A stretch of DNA of 64,000 bases from an uncultured Paraburkholderia sp. GTDB lineage: Bacteria > Pseudomonadota > Gammaproteobacteria > Burkholderiales > Burkholderiaceae. Under the pieces are notes generated by a model, which was given only the letters and a program-made list of their open reading frames with translations, did not search any database and was not told the origin of the DNA. How positions within the stretch are numbered: position 1 is the first letter of the stretch; every line of letters begins with the position of its first letter. Shown one piece after another: positions 45,876 to 55,387 of this stretch. The position numbers were made by a program, and so were the translations under genes. The DNA lies in the NCBI GenBank assembly GCA_940746715.1, contig CALNWN010000013.1:59207-123206 (forward strand), written 5' to 3'.

Positions 45876-47666
45876 ATGAAGCCGATCCGCTACACCATCG
45901 TTCCGAAGCAACCTGCCGCCCATCTGTTCGAAGTCACCGTGACCATCGCCGATCCCGATCCGGCCGGCCAGCGTTTCATGCTGCCGGTGTGGATTCCGGG
46001 CAGCTATATGGTGCGGGAGTTCGCGCGCAACATCGTCACGCTGCGCGCATTCAACGAGGCGGGCCGCAAAGTGCGCGTCGACAAAACCGACAAGCACACA
46101 TGGCAGGCGGCGCCGGTGAAAGGCGCGCTGACGCTGCGCTATGAGGTCTACGCGTGGGATCTGTCGGTGCGCGCGGCGCATCTGGACGACACCACGGGCT
46201 TTTTCAACGGCACGAGCGTGTTTTTGTCGCTGCTCGGTCACGAGGAAGCGCAGTGCGTGGTCGACATTCAGAAGCCCGAAGGCGCCGCGTATCGCAACTG
46301 GCGCGTCGCGACGGCGCTGCCGGAGGCGCGCGGCACGAAGCGCTACGGCTTCGGCGAATATCGCGCGCAGAACTACGACGAACTGATCGACCATCCGGTG
46401 ACGCTCGGCGAATTCGAGCTCGCGACCTTCAAGGCTCACGGCGTACCGCACGACGTGGTGATTGCGGGATGCGTGATCGGGCTCGACATGCCGCGGCTTT
46501 GCGCGGACCTGAAGCGCATCTGCGAGGCGCAGATCGCGCTCTTCGAGCCGAAGTCGAAGAAGGCGCCGGTGGACCGCTACGTGTTCATGACGCAAGCCGT
46601 CACCGACGGTTATGGCGGCCTCGAGCACCGCGCGTCGACGGCGCTCATCTGCAATCGCGGCGATCTGCCGGTGCAAGGCCGCGAGGCGCTGACGGAGGGC
46701 TATCGTACTTATCTCGGCCTGTGCAGCCACGAATATTTCCACACCTGGAACGTGAAGCGGATCAAGCCGGCGGTGTTCGCGCCGTATGACCTTTCCGTCG
46801 AGAACTACACGTCGCTGCTGTGGCTTTTCGAAGGTTTCACGTCTTATTACGACGACCTGATTCTGGTGCGCAGCAGCCTGATTTCACAGGACGATTATTT
46901 TGGCATGCTCGGCAAGGTGATCGGCGGCGTGCAGCGCGGCAGCGGCCGGACGAGGCAGACCGTCGCCGAAAGTTCGTTCGACGCGTGGGTCAAATACTAT
47001 CGGCAAGATGAAAACGCGCCGAACGCGATTGTCAGCTATTACACGAAGGGCTCGCTCGTTGCGCTTTCGTTCGACCTCGCGATTCGCGCAGAAACCAGCA
47101 ACCGCAAGTCGCTCGACGACGTGATGCGCCTCTTGTGGCATCGCTTTGGCCGCGACTTCTACCAGGGCAAGCCGGTCGGCGTCGAAGAAAGCGAAATCGA
47201 GGCCCTTTTCACCGAGGCGAGCGGCGTGCAACTGGGCGAGCTGTTCACGCAAGCCGTGCACGGCACCCGCGATCTGCCGCTGGAAACGCTGCTGGCGCCG
47301 TTCGGCGTGACGATCGCGCCGGAGCCCGACAAGAATGGCAAGCCGTCGCTCGGCGCGCGCGTGCGCGGCGGCGCGGACTGCACGCTGGCCGCGGTTCACG
47401 AGGGCAGCGCTGCGCAGAAAGCCGGACTCTCCGCCGGCGACGTGCTGATCGCGCTAGACGGCCTGCGCGTGACCGGCTCGAATCTGGACGCGCTCCTCGC
47501 GTGCTACCAGCCGGGCGCCAAAGTCGAAGTGCATGCGTTTCGCCGGGACGAGCTGCGCACGGCGCAACTCAAGCTGGACGGCCCCGACGTGTCGCGCTAC
47601 AAGCTCACCGCCAGCGACAAGCGGCCCGCCACCCGGAAGGCACGCGAGCGCTGGCTCGCAAGCTGA
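45876..47666 (+). CDS. M61 family peptidase with PDZ domain
   Basis: Glycyl-aminopeptidase-type zinc metallopeptidase. 596 residues: beta N-terminal domain, zinc site HEYFH at 285-289 followed by WNVKRIKP (family signature) and WLFEGFTSYYDDL carrying the third ligand Glu, then a C-terminal PDZ domain (AAQKAGLSAGDVLIALDGLRVTG). No signal peptide from the ATG at 45876. The frame is open further upstream across the dsbC terminator, but without family sequence. Confidence 0.92.
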   Translation: MKPIRYTIVPKQPAAHLFEVTVTIADPDPAGQRFMLPVWIPGSYMVREFARNIVTLRAFNEAGRKVRVDKTDKHTWQAAPVKGALTLRYEVYAWDLSVRAAHLDDTTGFFNGTSVFLSLLGHEEAQCVVDIQKPEGAAYRNWRVATALPEARGTKRYGFGEYRAQNYDELIDHPVTLGEFELATFKAHGVPHDVVIAGCVIGLDMPRLCADLKRICEAQIALFEPKSKKAPVDRYVFMTQAVTDGYGGLEHRASTALICNRGDLPVQGREALTEGYRTYLGLCSHEYFHTWNVKRIKPAVFAPYDLSVENYTSLLWLFEGFTSYYDDLILVRSSLISQDDYFGMLGKVIGGVQRGSGRTRQTVAESSFDAWVKYYRQDENAPNAIVSYYTKGSLVALSFDLAIRAETSNRKSLDDVMRLLWHRFGRDFYQGKPVGVEESEIEALFTEASGVQLGELFTQAVHGTRDLPLETLLAPFGVTIAPEPDKNGKPSLGARVRGGADCTLAAVHEGSAAQKAGLSAGDVLIALDGLRVTGSNLDALLACYQPGAKVEVHAFRRDELRTAQLKLDGPDVSRYKLTASDKRPATRKARERWLAS

Positions 47667-47821
47667 CTGTAATCTGCGATAACGCCAATTGGCCTTGGCA
47701 AGCGGCGGATTGTTCTATCAGTGCAACAATCCGTCGCCGCCGGACGGCTTTTTCCCGCGTCGGTAAAAAAACACAATGGCTCCATTCGCGCAACGCTGCG
47801 CGCCCCCTACTGGAGTCAACC

Positions 47822-48418
47822 ATGACCACGATCCTGCAAATCAACTCCGCGGCCCGCTCGCAAGGCGCAAACTCGACGCTGCTTGTGAACGAACTGACCG
47901 AAAAGCTGCAACAGTCGAACCCGGGCGCGCAAGTCGTCGTCCGTAATCTGCAAGCCGAACCGCTGCCGCACCTGGACGACGCCGTGCTCGGCGCGTTCTT
48001 CACGCCGGCTGATCAGCGCACGGCCGAGAGCAGGCCGCGATCGCCGCCCGCAGCGACGCGCTGATCGCCGAACTGCAAGCCGCCGACATCATCGTGATCG
48101 GCGCGCCGATGTACAACTTCGGCATCTCGTCGCAACTGAAGACCTACTTCGACTTCCTGGCGCGCCGGCATCACGTTCCGCTATACCGCCGGTCCGGAAG
48201 GCCTCGTGACGGGCAAGAAGGTCTACGTCGTGTCGGCACGCGGCGGCAAGTATCTGGGCACGCCTCCTAACGACAGCCAGACGCCGTATCTGAAGACCTT
48301 CCTCGCCTTCTTGGGCATGACCGACGTGAGCTTCATCTACGCGGAAGGCCTGAACATGGGCCCCGACGCGGCGAGCGCCGCGCTGGCTTCGGCACGCGAA
48401 GCGATTGCTGCTGCTTGA
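47822..48418 (+). pseudogene. FMN-dependent NADH-azoreductase, two frameshifts
   Basis: Flavodoxin-fold quinone/azo reductase (AcpD/AzoR). Reading starts well (MTTILQINSAARSQGANSTLL), shifts near 48027 where GAGAGCAGG should read GAGCAGCAGG or similar, continues as IAARSDALIAELQAADIIVIGAPMYNFGISSQLKTYFDFLAR, and shifts again near 48165 where a G is missing before CCGGCATC. It ends in the original frame with VTGKKVYVVSARGG to AREAIAAA. Both indels together interrupt the FMN-binding core, so it should be inactive. Confidence 0.88.
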
Positions 48419-48538
48419 GGTGCTGGTGCAGGTCCTGCTTAGGCGGCGTCCTGGATTGCTGCCTCGGTAGCGCCGGACCGAGCTACCGGAGCGGACTCAC
48501 ACCGGCTTTGCCGCGGCGCCTTCGGGCACGCACTGCGT

Positions 48539-48578
48539 AAAAAAACGCCACGGGCTATTTGGCCGCGTGGCGTTTTTT
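48539..48578. terminator. Bidirectional terminator between azoreductase and ung
   Basis: AAAAAACGCCACG / CGTGGCGTTTTTT inverted repeat with A and T runs on either side. It lies between two convergent genes and can serve both. Confidence 0.88.
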
Positions 48579-48627
48579 GTCTGCGTGCGCGATGTGCGTT
48601 GCGCTAACACGCGCGCTTTGCTGCCGC

Positions 48628-49473
48628 CTACGCGAGCATTTGCGCTTCGTCGGGCAGACGCCAGTCGATCGGTTTGCGGCCCTGCTGCACGAGATACTCG
48701 TTTGCCTTGGCAAAATGCCCGCAGCCGAGAAAACCCCGATGTGCCGACAACGGCGACGGATGCGGCGCCTCCAGCACGTAATGCGACTTGCCGCCGAGCA
48801 GCGCGCGCTTTGCCTGCGCGTGCGCGCCCCATAGCATGAACACGAGACCGTCGTGGCGCATCGCGAGTTCGTGAATCAGCGTGTCCGTGCATTTCTCCCA
48901 GCCGCGTTTGGCGTGGCTCGCCGCCGAATCGCGCTCGACCGTCAGCACGGTGTTCAGCAGCAGCACGCCTTGTTTCGCCCACGTGTCCAAGCAGCCGTGA
49001 CGCGGCGGTTCGTGGCCGAGGCTGGCGGCGATTTCCTTGAAGATGTTGCGCAGCGACGGTGGCGTGCGCACGTTCGGCGCGACTGAAAACGCGAGTCCGT
49101 GTGCTTGCGGCGTGCCGCGGTCTTCGCCGTGATACGGGTCCTGGCCGAGAATCACGACTTTCACTTCGTCGGGGCTCGTCAGGCGCAGCGCGCGGAACAC
49201 GTCGGTGGGATACACGGTTTTGCCTGCGGCGCGCTCACCGTCGACGAAACGGCAGAGCGGCGCATAGGCGTCGCTTTCAATAAACGGTTTCAGATGCGCG
49301 CGCCATGCGGCGGGCAGGGCGGCGAATTGCGCTTCCAGCGTGGGCGGCGTGCTGGCGGCCGGGCGCGGGTGCGGCGGGGCGGATGGCGTGTTGGACGTCG
49401 CGGCGTCGTCGCCGAATAGCGATGCCTGGGACGCCTGCGACCGCGTCGAGCGTATACGGGATGAGGAAGTCAT
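48628..49473 (-). CDS. ung: Uracil-DNA glycosylase
   Basis: Family 1 UDG that removes uracil from DNA. 281 residues from the ATG at 49473: a variable Pro/Ala-rich N-terminus of about 45 residues, the water-activating motif GQDPYHGEDRG with Asp112, and the leucine-loop motif HPSPLSAHRGF. Intact. Loss of ung would raise C-to-T changes, so its integrity matters for the nonsense mutations noted elsewhere in the window. Confidence 0.96.
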   Translation of the reverse strand: MTSSSRIRSTRSQASQASLFGDDAATSNTPSAPPHPRPAASTPPTLEAQFAALPAAWRAHLKPFIESDAYAPLCRFVDGERAAGKTVYPTDVFRALRLTSPDEVKVVILGQDPYHGEDRGTPQAHGLAFSVAPNVRTPPSLRNIFKEIAASLGHEPPRHGCLDTWAKQGVLLLNTVLTVERDSAASHAKRGWEKCTDTLIHELAMRHDGLVFMLWGAHAQAKRALLGGKSHYVLEAPHPSPLSAHRGFLGCGHFAKANEYLVQQGRKPIDWRLPDEAQMLA

Positions 49474-49613
49474 GGCGCAGAAGTGTCGCAGCAAACGGGA
49501 TGCGGCTCAAGTCGTGGCGGCGGCGCGTCTTTAGATGCTGTACAAGGCGACGCAGCGGTGAAGCGCGGGCGGCTGCGCACGAAGCAACAGCCCCTTGCGA
49601 GACGGCGCGCCGC

Positions 49614-50240
49614 TCAGCCCGCCCGCAGTTGGTATCCGCGCTGCGCCTTGCTGATGTTTTCCGGCGCAAGGCCGGCGATCTCTTTGCCGAGTTCGGCACA
49701 GAGCGCGTGCAGCGCGGCTTTGTCGCCGGATTTCAGTTCGAGTTCGATCTCCGAGATGGGCGCACGGCGCAGTTCGCCGTGCACGTCGGCGAGCACGTTG
49801 CCCTGATCGACTGCGGCTTCGACCTCCGAACCGTCGACGCTCACATGCCACAGCGTGCGCGTGAAATCGGTGCGGAAGAGTTCGATCAACTGGGGCGCCG
49901 CTGCGCGCAGCGCTTCTGCCGCCGCAGGCTCGTCGCAGTCGCGCAGCAATGCGTCGATTTCGAGCGCCTCGCCCGCGACGGCCATTTCCCATTCGTGACG
50001 GCTGTGCAAGCCGTTCGTCGCGTTGCCCACCGTCTTGAAGGTTTGCAGCCAGCCGTCCGGCGTATGGCGCAAACGCAGCGCGCTCTTCGACGCTGCCAGC
50101 GCGAGTTGCGGCGTATCGAAGTAAATGTTCGACAGCCTGATCGCGCGGCCTTCCTCGCCGGTGCGCGCGGCGAACCAGCCGCAGGCCGCCTTGACCTGCG
50201 CGGCCGGCAGCAGCAACTTGATCTCGCGTTCCATGCCCAT
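49614..50240 (-). CDS. CYTH-domain inorganic triphosphatase-like protein
   Basis: 208-residue protein with the CYTH signature EREIKLLL at the N-terminus and charged tunnel strands (LSNIYFDTPQLAL, LRLRHTPDGWLQTFKT, HSRHEWEMAV, SEIELELKSGD, ENISKAQRGYQL). Likely hydrolyses inorganic triphosphate. Many relatives continue into a CHAD domain; this one stops right after the CYTH domain, and about 70 bases beyond hold only a short Arg/Leu-rich frame. It sits between trpC and ung. Confidence 0.82.
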   Translation of the reverse strand: MGMEREIKLLLPAAQVKAACGWFAARTGEEGRAIRLSNIYFDTPQLALAASKSALRLRHTPDGWLQTFKTVGNATNGLHSRHEWEMAVAGEALEIDALLRDCDEPAAAEALRAAAPQLIELFRTDFTRTLWHVSVDGSEVEAAVDQGNVLADVHGELRRAPISEIELELKSGDKAALHALCAELGKEIAGLAPENISKAQRGYQLRAG

Positions 50241-50280
50241 GGTCTGCTCCGCTGTTTTTGCTAAACGCGACGCGCTGACT

Positions 50281-51078
50281 TCACGCCGCGCCTGGGAAGA
50301 ACATGCGAGCAAGCTCCACGCCCGGCTCGTCGGCGCGCATGAACGCCTCGCCGACGAGGAACGTATTCACGTCCTGCGCGCGCAGCCGTTCAACATCGGC
50401 GCGCGCCAGAATGCCTGATTCCGTCACGACGATACGGTCGTCGGGAATGGCCTCGAGCATGCCGATTGTCGTTTCGATCGACGTCTCGAACGTGCGCAGA
50501 TTGCGATTGTTGATGCCGATCAGCGGCGTTTTCAGCGTGAGCGCCGCCCTCAGCTCTTCGTGGTCGTGCACTTCGACGAGCACGGCAAGCCCGAGCGAAT
50601 GCGCGAGCGCTTCGAGGTCCTGCATCTGCGAGGTTTCGAGTGCAGCGGCAATCAGCAGGATCGCGTCGGCGCCCATGGCGCGCGCCTCGACGATCTGATA
50701 CGGATCGACAATGAAGTCCTTGCGCAGCACCGGCAACTGGCAGGCGACGCGCGCCTGTTCGAGATAAGCGACGCTGCCCTGAAAGAACTGCACGTCGGTC
50801 AGCACGGACAGGCAGGCCGCGCCATGCTGTTCGTAAGAACGCGCGATGTGCGCGGGCACGAAGTCTTCGCGCAGCACGCCTTTGGAGGGGCTCGCCTTCT
50901 TCACTTCGGCGATCACAGCGGCAAGACCCGCTGCGTGCTTCGCGCGCAATGCCCCGACGAAATCGCGAATGTCGCGTGACGACGCTTCGAGGCGCAGCTC
51001 TTCGAGCGGCGCGCTTTGTTCGGCCGCGCGGACTTCTTCGCGTTTGACCGCGATGATACGGTCGAGGATGTCGCTCAT
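50281..51078 (-). CDS. trpC: Indole-3-glycerol phosphate synthase TrpC
   Basis: TIM-barrel enzyme closing the indole ring. 265 residues: DILDRIIAVKREEV N-terminus, catalytic Lys in VIAEVKKASPSKG and LPVLRKDFIVDPYQI, and GINNRNLRTFE, VTESGI. Monofunctional form without TrpF. Last trp gene of the operon, 31 bases after trpD. Confidence 0.97.
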   Translation of the reverse strand: MSDILDRIIAVKREEVRAAEQSAPLEELRLEASSRDIRDFVGALRAKHAAGLAAVIAEVKKASPSKGVLREDFVPAHIARSYEQHGAACLSVLTDVQFFQGSVAYLEQARVACQLPVLRKDFIVDPYQIVEARAMGADAILLIAAALETSQMQDLEALAHSLGLAVLVEVHDHEELRAALTLKTPLIGINNRNLRTFETSIETTIGMLEAIPDDRIVVTESGILARADVERLRAQDVNTFLVGEAFMRADEPGVELARMFFPGAA

Positions 51079-51109
51079 AGGTGTCTTGCTACGTTGGGTT
51101 GCTACGTGA

Positions 51110-52141
51110 TCAGTGCTTGAATTGCTGCGTGAAGCGGATCAGCTCGTCGACTTTCGCGCGGGCCTTGCCGCTTGCAATCGCTTCGCGCGCAAGCTGAATG
51201 CCGTCCGCAATCGACGACGCCACGTTTGCCGAATAGAGCGCCGTGCCCGCGTTCAGCGTGACGATCTCGCGCGCGACGCCCGGCTTGTTGTCGAGCGCTT
51301 CGAGCAGCATCGTTTTCGATTCGGCGGCGTCCGCTACTTTCAGCGTGCGGTTCGACACCATCTGCATGCCGAAGTCTTCCGGATGGATCTCGTACTCGTG
51401 CACCTCGCCGTCGCGCAATTCGCCGACCTGCGTCGCCGCGCCGAGCGAGACTTCGTCCATGCCGTCCATGCCGTACACGACCAGCACGTGCTTTGCGCCG
51501 AGACGCTGCATCACGCGAACCTGAATGCCGACGAGATCCGCGTGGAACACGCCCATCAATTGATTCGGCGCGCCGGCCGGATTGGTGAGCGGACCGAGAA
51601 TGTTGAAGATGGTGCGCACGCCGAGTTCGCGGCGCACCGGCGCAATATTCTTCATGGCCGGGTGATGGTTCGGCGCGAACATGAAGCCCATGCCGGTCTC
51701 GGCAATGGATGCCGCCACCTGTTCCGGCTGCAGGTCGATGTTCACGCCGAGCGCCTCGAGCACGTCTGCGCTGCCCGACTTGCTCGACACGCCGCGATTG
51801 CCGTGCTTCGCGACTTTCGCGCCGGCCGCTGCCGACACGAACATGGTCGCCGTGGAGATATTGAAGGTATGCGAGCCGTCGCCGCCGGTACCGACGATAT
51901 CGACGAAGTTCGAGTTGTCCTGCACTTCGACGTGCCGGGCAAATTCACGCATCACCGTGGCGGCGGCGGTGATTTCGCCGATGGTCTCTTTTTTGACGCG
52001 CAAGCCGGTAATGATGGCCGCGGCCATGACGGGCGAGAGTTCGCCACGCATGATGAGGCGCATCAGATGCAGCATTTCGTCGTGGAAAATCTCGCGGTGC
52101 TCGATGGTCCGCTGCAGCGCTTCCAGGGGCGTGATGGTCAT
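51110..52141 (-). CDS. trpD: Anthranilate phosphoribosyltransferase TrpD
   Basis: Joins anthranilate to PRPP. 343 residues from MTITPLEALQRTIEH; PRPP site VGTGGDGSHTFNIST, GNRGVSSKSGSADVLEALG, and the catalytic ARG region FMFAPNHHPAMKNIAPVRRELG. An ATG 18 bases upstream at 52159 would add MKRDDI. It lies 17 bases after trpG. Confidence 0.97.
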   Translation of the reverse strand: MTITPLEALQRTIEHREIFHDEMLHLMRLIMRGELSPVMAAAIITGLRVKKETIGEITAAATVMREFARHVEVQDNSNFVDIVGTGGDGSHTFNISTATMFVSAAAGAKVAKHGNRGVSSKSGSADVLEALGVNIDLQPEQVAASIAETGMGFMFAPNHHPAMKNIAPVRRELGVRTIFNILGPLTNPAGAPNQLMGVFHADLVGIQVRVMQRLGAKHVLVVYGMDGMDEVSLGAATQVGELRDGEVHEYEIHPEDFGMQMVSNRTLKVADAAESKTMLLEALDNKPGVAREIVTLNAGTALYSANVASSIADGIQLAREAIASGKARAKVDELIRFTQQFKH

Positions 52142-52158
52142 GATGTCGTCTCGCTTCA

Positions 52159-52752
<594 letters not shown>

Positions 52753-52765
52753 GGTGTGTCTCCGG

Positions 52766-54259
52766 TCAGAAGTCGCTATCGAGGCCGTCCTGGACCTGCT
52801 CGGCCGCGCGCAACACGGCGCGCGCCTTGTTTTCGGTCTCTTGCCATTCGGATTCGGGCAACGAATCGGCGACGACACCCGCTGCCGCCTGTACATACAA
52901 ATTGCCGTTGGCGATCACGCCGGTGCGGATCGTGATGGCGAGGTCCATTTCGCCGGTGAACGACAGATAGCCGACTGCGCCGCCGTAGAGGCCACGCTTC
53001 ACGGGTTCGAGCTCGTCGATCAGTTCCATCGCGCGGACCTTCGGCGCGCCGGACAATGTGCCCGCGGGGAAGGTGGCACGCAGCACGTCGAAGTTGGTCG
53101 TGCCGGGCTTCAGCTTGCCTTCCACCGAACTCACAATGTGCTGCACGTGCGAGTACTTCTCGATCACCATCTTGTCGGTGACGGCGACCGAGCCAATTTG
53201 TGCGATTCGGCCCACGTCGTTGCGCGCGAGGTCGATCAGCATCACGTGTTCGGCGATTTCCTTCGGGTCGTTGAGCAGTTCCGTCGCGAGTTCCGCGTCG
53301 CGCTCGGGCGTGTTGCCGCGCGGGCGCGTGCCGGCGAGCGGGCGAATGGTGACAATGCGGTCTTCGCCGCGCTTTTCCTGGCGCACCAGAATTTCGGGCG
53401 ACGCGCCGACCACGTGGAAGTCGCCGAAATTGTAGTAATACATATAGGGCGACGGATTCAGCGAGCGCAGCGCGCGATACAACGACAGCGGATTGTCGCG
53501 ATACGGCTTCGTCAGACGCTGGCCGACCTGCACCTGCATGAGTTCGCCCGCGGCAATGTACTCCTTGGCCTTGTGCACGGTGGCCAGATAATCGTCTTTT
53601 GCGAACTCGCGATAGGTTTCCGTGCGCACGCTCGCCGACGTAACCGGCGGCTCGACCGTCGCGCGCAGGCGCTGGCACAGTTCGCGCAGACGTTGCTTCG
53701 CCTTCGTGTAGGCCTCGGGCTGCGTCGGGTCGGCGTAGATCACGAGGTACAGCTTGCCCGCGAGGTTGTCGATCACCGCGACTTCTTCTGTCAGGAGCAA
53801 CTGGATGTCCGGCAGGTTCAGATCGTCTTTCGGCGCGGTATGCGCGAGTTTTTTCTCGATGTAACGCACCGCGTCGTAGCCGAAGTAACCGGCGAGGCCG
53901 CCCGCGAAACGCGGCAAGCCCGGGCGTTGGGCGACCTTGAAGCGGCCCTGGAATTGCTGGATGAACTCGAGCGGATCGCCGTCATGGGTTTCGACGACCT
54001 TACCGTCGCGCATCACTTCGGAGACACCGTTGCGCGTGCGCACGAGCGTGCGCGCCGGCAGGCCGATGAACGAATAGCGGCCGAAGCGCTCGCCGCCCAC
54101 CACGGATTCGAGCAGGAACGAATTCGCGCCGTTGCGCTCCGTTTGCGCGAGCTTCAGGTACAGCGAAAGCGGCGTTTCGAGGTCGGCGAGCGCTTCGGCG
54201 ATCAGTGGGATGCGGTTGAAGCCCTCGTTGGCGAGGGACTGGAATTCGAGTTCGGTCAT
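52766..54259 (-). CDS. trpE: Anthranilate synthase component I TrpE
   Basis: Chorismate-using subunit of anthranilate synthase. 497 residues from MTELEFQSLANEG; C-terminal chorismate-binding core with AGELMQVQVGQRL, TIRPLAGTRPRG, LIDLARNDVGRI, and the VGYLSFTGEMDLAITIRT block. The N-terminal domain has LLESVVGGERFGRYSFIG, whose LLES element is the Trp feedback site in this family. It heads trpEGDC, with a candidate attenuator 240 bases upstream. Confidence 0.97.
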   Translation of the reverse strand: MTELEFQSLANEGFNRIPLIAEALADLETPLSLYLKLAQTERNGANSFLLESVVGGERFGRYSFIGLPARTLVRTRNGVSEVMRDGKVVETHDGDPLEFIQQFQGRFKVAQRPGLPRFAGGLAGYFGYDAVRYIEKKLAHTAPKDDLNLPDIQLLLTEEVAVIDNLAGKLYLVIYADPTQPEAYTKAKQRLRELCQRLRATVEPPVTSASVRTETYREFAKDDYLATVHKAKEYIAAGELMQVQVGQRLTKPYRDNPLSLYRALRSLNPSPYMYYYNFGDFHVVGASPEILVRQEKRGEDRIVTIRPLAGTRPRGNTPERDAELATELLNDPKEIAEHVMLIDLARNDVGRIAQIGSVAVTDKMVIEKYSHVQHIVSSVEGKLKPGTTNFDVLRATFPAGTLSGAPKVRAMELIDELEPVKRGLYGGAVGYLSFTGEMDLAITIRTGVIANGNLYVQAAAGVVADSLPESEWQETENKARAVLRAAEQVQDGLDSDF

Positions 54260-54498
54260 GTTCCGATCCTGTTCATAGGTCCGGCGGCAGCGTGCGTCGG
54301 ACAAAGCGGGGCATAGCGCAGCCGGTCAGGCGTTCGTTCGATATTGGCGATGATGAACCGACCGGCGCGATTTTCCCATCGACGCAAGCACGGAGTTCCG
54401 GCGCCAGCTGTACTGTGCAAGTACACGCGGGCCGAATCAACCGATGTAGCTGAGTACAGCGATGCGAACGAGGGAAAAACGCGTGAGCGCAGCGAAGT

Positions 54499-54533
54499 AA
54501 AAAACGGTTGCCGAAGACGAGCTTCAGCGTACC
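54499..54533 (-). terminator. Candidate trp attenuator terminator
   Basis: On the minus strand, GCTGAAG-CTCGT-CTTCGGC forms a seven-pair hairpin (one T-G pair), extended by GGT/ACC across a small bulge and followed by CCG and a run of six T. It starts 11 bases after the stop of the Trp-rich leader peptide. This is the layout of a transcription attenuator. A competing antiterminator pairing was not worked out fully. Confidence 0.6.
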
Positions 54534-54543
54534 TCAGGCGAGG

Positions 54544-54618
54544 TTAGCGCGACCAGCGACGCCAGGGCCAGGCTCCCCGGTCGATGCTAATCAGACTCCG
54601 TTTTTTATTCAGAAACAT
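54544..54618 (-). CDS. trpL: Candidate trp leader peptide (24 residues, three Trp)
   Basis: A short frame, MFLNKKRSLISIDRGAWPWR then RWSR, with Trp codons at positions 18, 20 and 23, clustered just before its stop and an intrinsic terminator. Ribosome stalling at these codons when Trp-tRNA is scarce would favour read-through into trpE, the classic attenuation logic. The gph frame now runs through it in phase, but this seems caused by a frameshift in gph: the ancestral gph stop is a TGA at 54609-54611, overlapping the trpL start. Evidence is positional and by sequence logic; no conservation check was possible. Confidence 0.6.
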   Translation of the reverse strand: MFLNKKRSLISIDRGAWPWRRWSR

Positions 54619-55362
54619 GAGGATGAAGGACTTTTCAAGTCGTGGGAATGGTGCGCTGCGATCGCCCTGGCGGCGCCTAGCGGCGTCGAGCAGCGAGGCA
54701 ACTATACCATCGGATTTTATTGTTTGTATAGCTTGGCCATGGTTGTAGCCATACGGCACGGTCAGCGTCGCCATGCCGGCCGCGCGGCCCGCCAGCGCGT
54801 CGTTTTCCGAATCGCCGATCGCGACCGTGGCACGCGGTTCGACGCCCAGTTGCGCGGCGGCCGTGAGCATGGGCAGCGGGTCGGGTTTTTTCCTGGCCAG
54901 ACTGTCGCCGCCCAGCACCACGCTGAAATATTGCGCGAGTCCATATTGCTCGAGGAGCTCGACGGCAAAGCGGTGCGGTTTGTTTGTCACGCACGCGAGC
55001 TTCAGGCCGGCGTCGCGCAGGGCGGCGAGGCCGGCTTCCACGTCGGGATAAAGGCGCGTGTGCAGACCGTTGATTTTCGCGTACTCCGCCTGATAGATGG
55101 CGAACGCTTCGTCGAACCGGTCTTGCGCGTGCTCCGCTTCGAAGCGCGGCGCGAGCACGCTGCGGATCAGATGCTCCGAGCCTTTGCCGACATAGCCGAC
55201 CACTTCCTCGCGCGAGGTTTCCTCCGCGTCGAGCTGCGCGAGCATGCCGTTGAGACCGGCTGTGAAGTCGTTGGCGGTGTCGATCATCGTGCCGTCGAGG
55301 TCGATGATCGCGGCCTGCAGGCGCGGGCCGGTGAAAGTCGGGGCGGGGAACAGAGCGGTCAT
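54544..55362 (-). CDS. gph: Phosphoglycolate phosphatase Gph, with frameshifted C-terminal extension
   Basis: HAD phosphatase that removes 2-phosphoglycolate. Motifs are complete: motif I AAIIDLDGTMIDTANDF, motif II CVTNKP, motif III Lys in RKKPDPLPML, motif IV AIGDSENDALAGRAAGM. The C-terminus after SLLDAAR is abnormal. A +1 frame gives AIAAHHSHDLKSPSSSCF and a TGA at 54609, a plausible native end; an apparent 10-base insertion near 54664-54677 shifts reading so that the protein runs on into the trp leader peptide frame, reaching 272 residues. The catalytic core is untouched, so it is probably still active. Confidence 0.88.
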   Translation of the reverse strand: MTALFPAPTFTGPRLQAAIIDLDGTMIDTANDFTAGLNGMLAQLDAEETSREEVVGYVGKGSEHLIRSVLAPRFEAEHAQDRFDEAFAIYQAEYAKINGLHTRLYPDVEAGLAALRDAGLKLACVTNKPHRFAVELLEQYGLAQYFSVVLGGDSLARKKPDPLPMLTAAAQLGVEPRATVAIGDSENDALAGRAAGMATLTVPYGYNHGQAIQTIKSDGIVASLLDAARRRQGDRSAPFPRLEKSFILMFLNKKRSLISIDRGAWPWRRWSR

Positions 55363-55387
55363 CTGGCGCGCGGTGTCAGGGCTGGGC

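Noticed and set aside
54409..54425. TGTAC / GTACA inverted repeat in the trpE leader
   Set aside because: Only five pairs and no T run; too weak to call an operator or terminator, though it may add to leader folding.
54344..54547. 67-codon plus-strand frame between trpE and gph
   Set aside because: It lies antisense to the trp leader region, with no recognisable content; better explained as untranslated leader.
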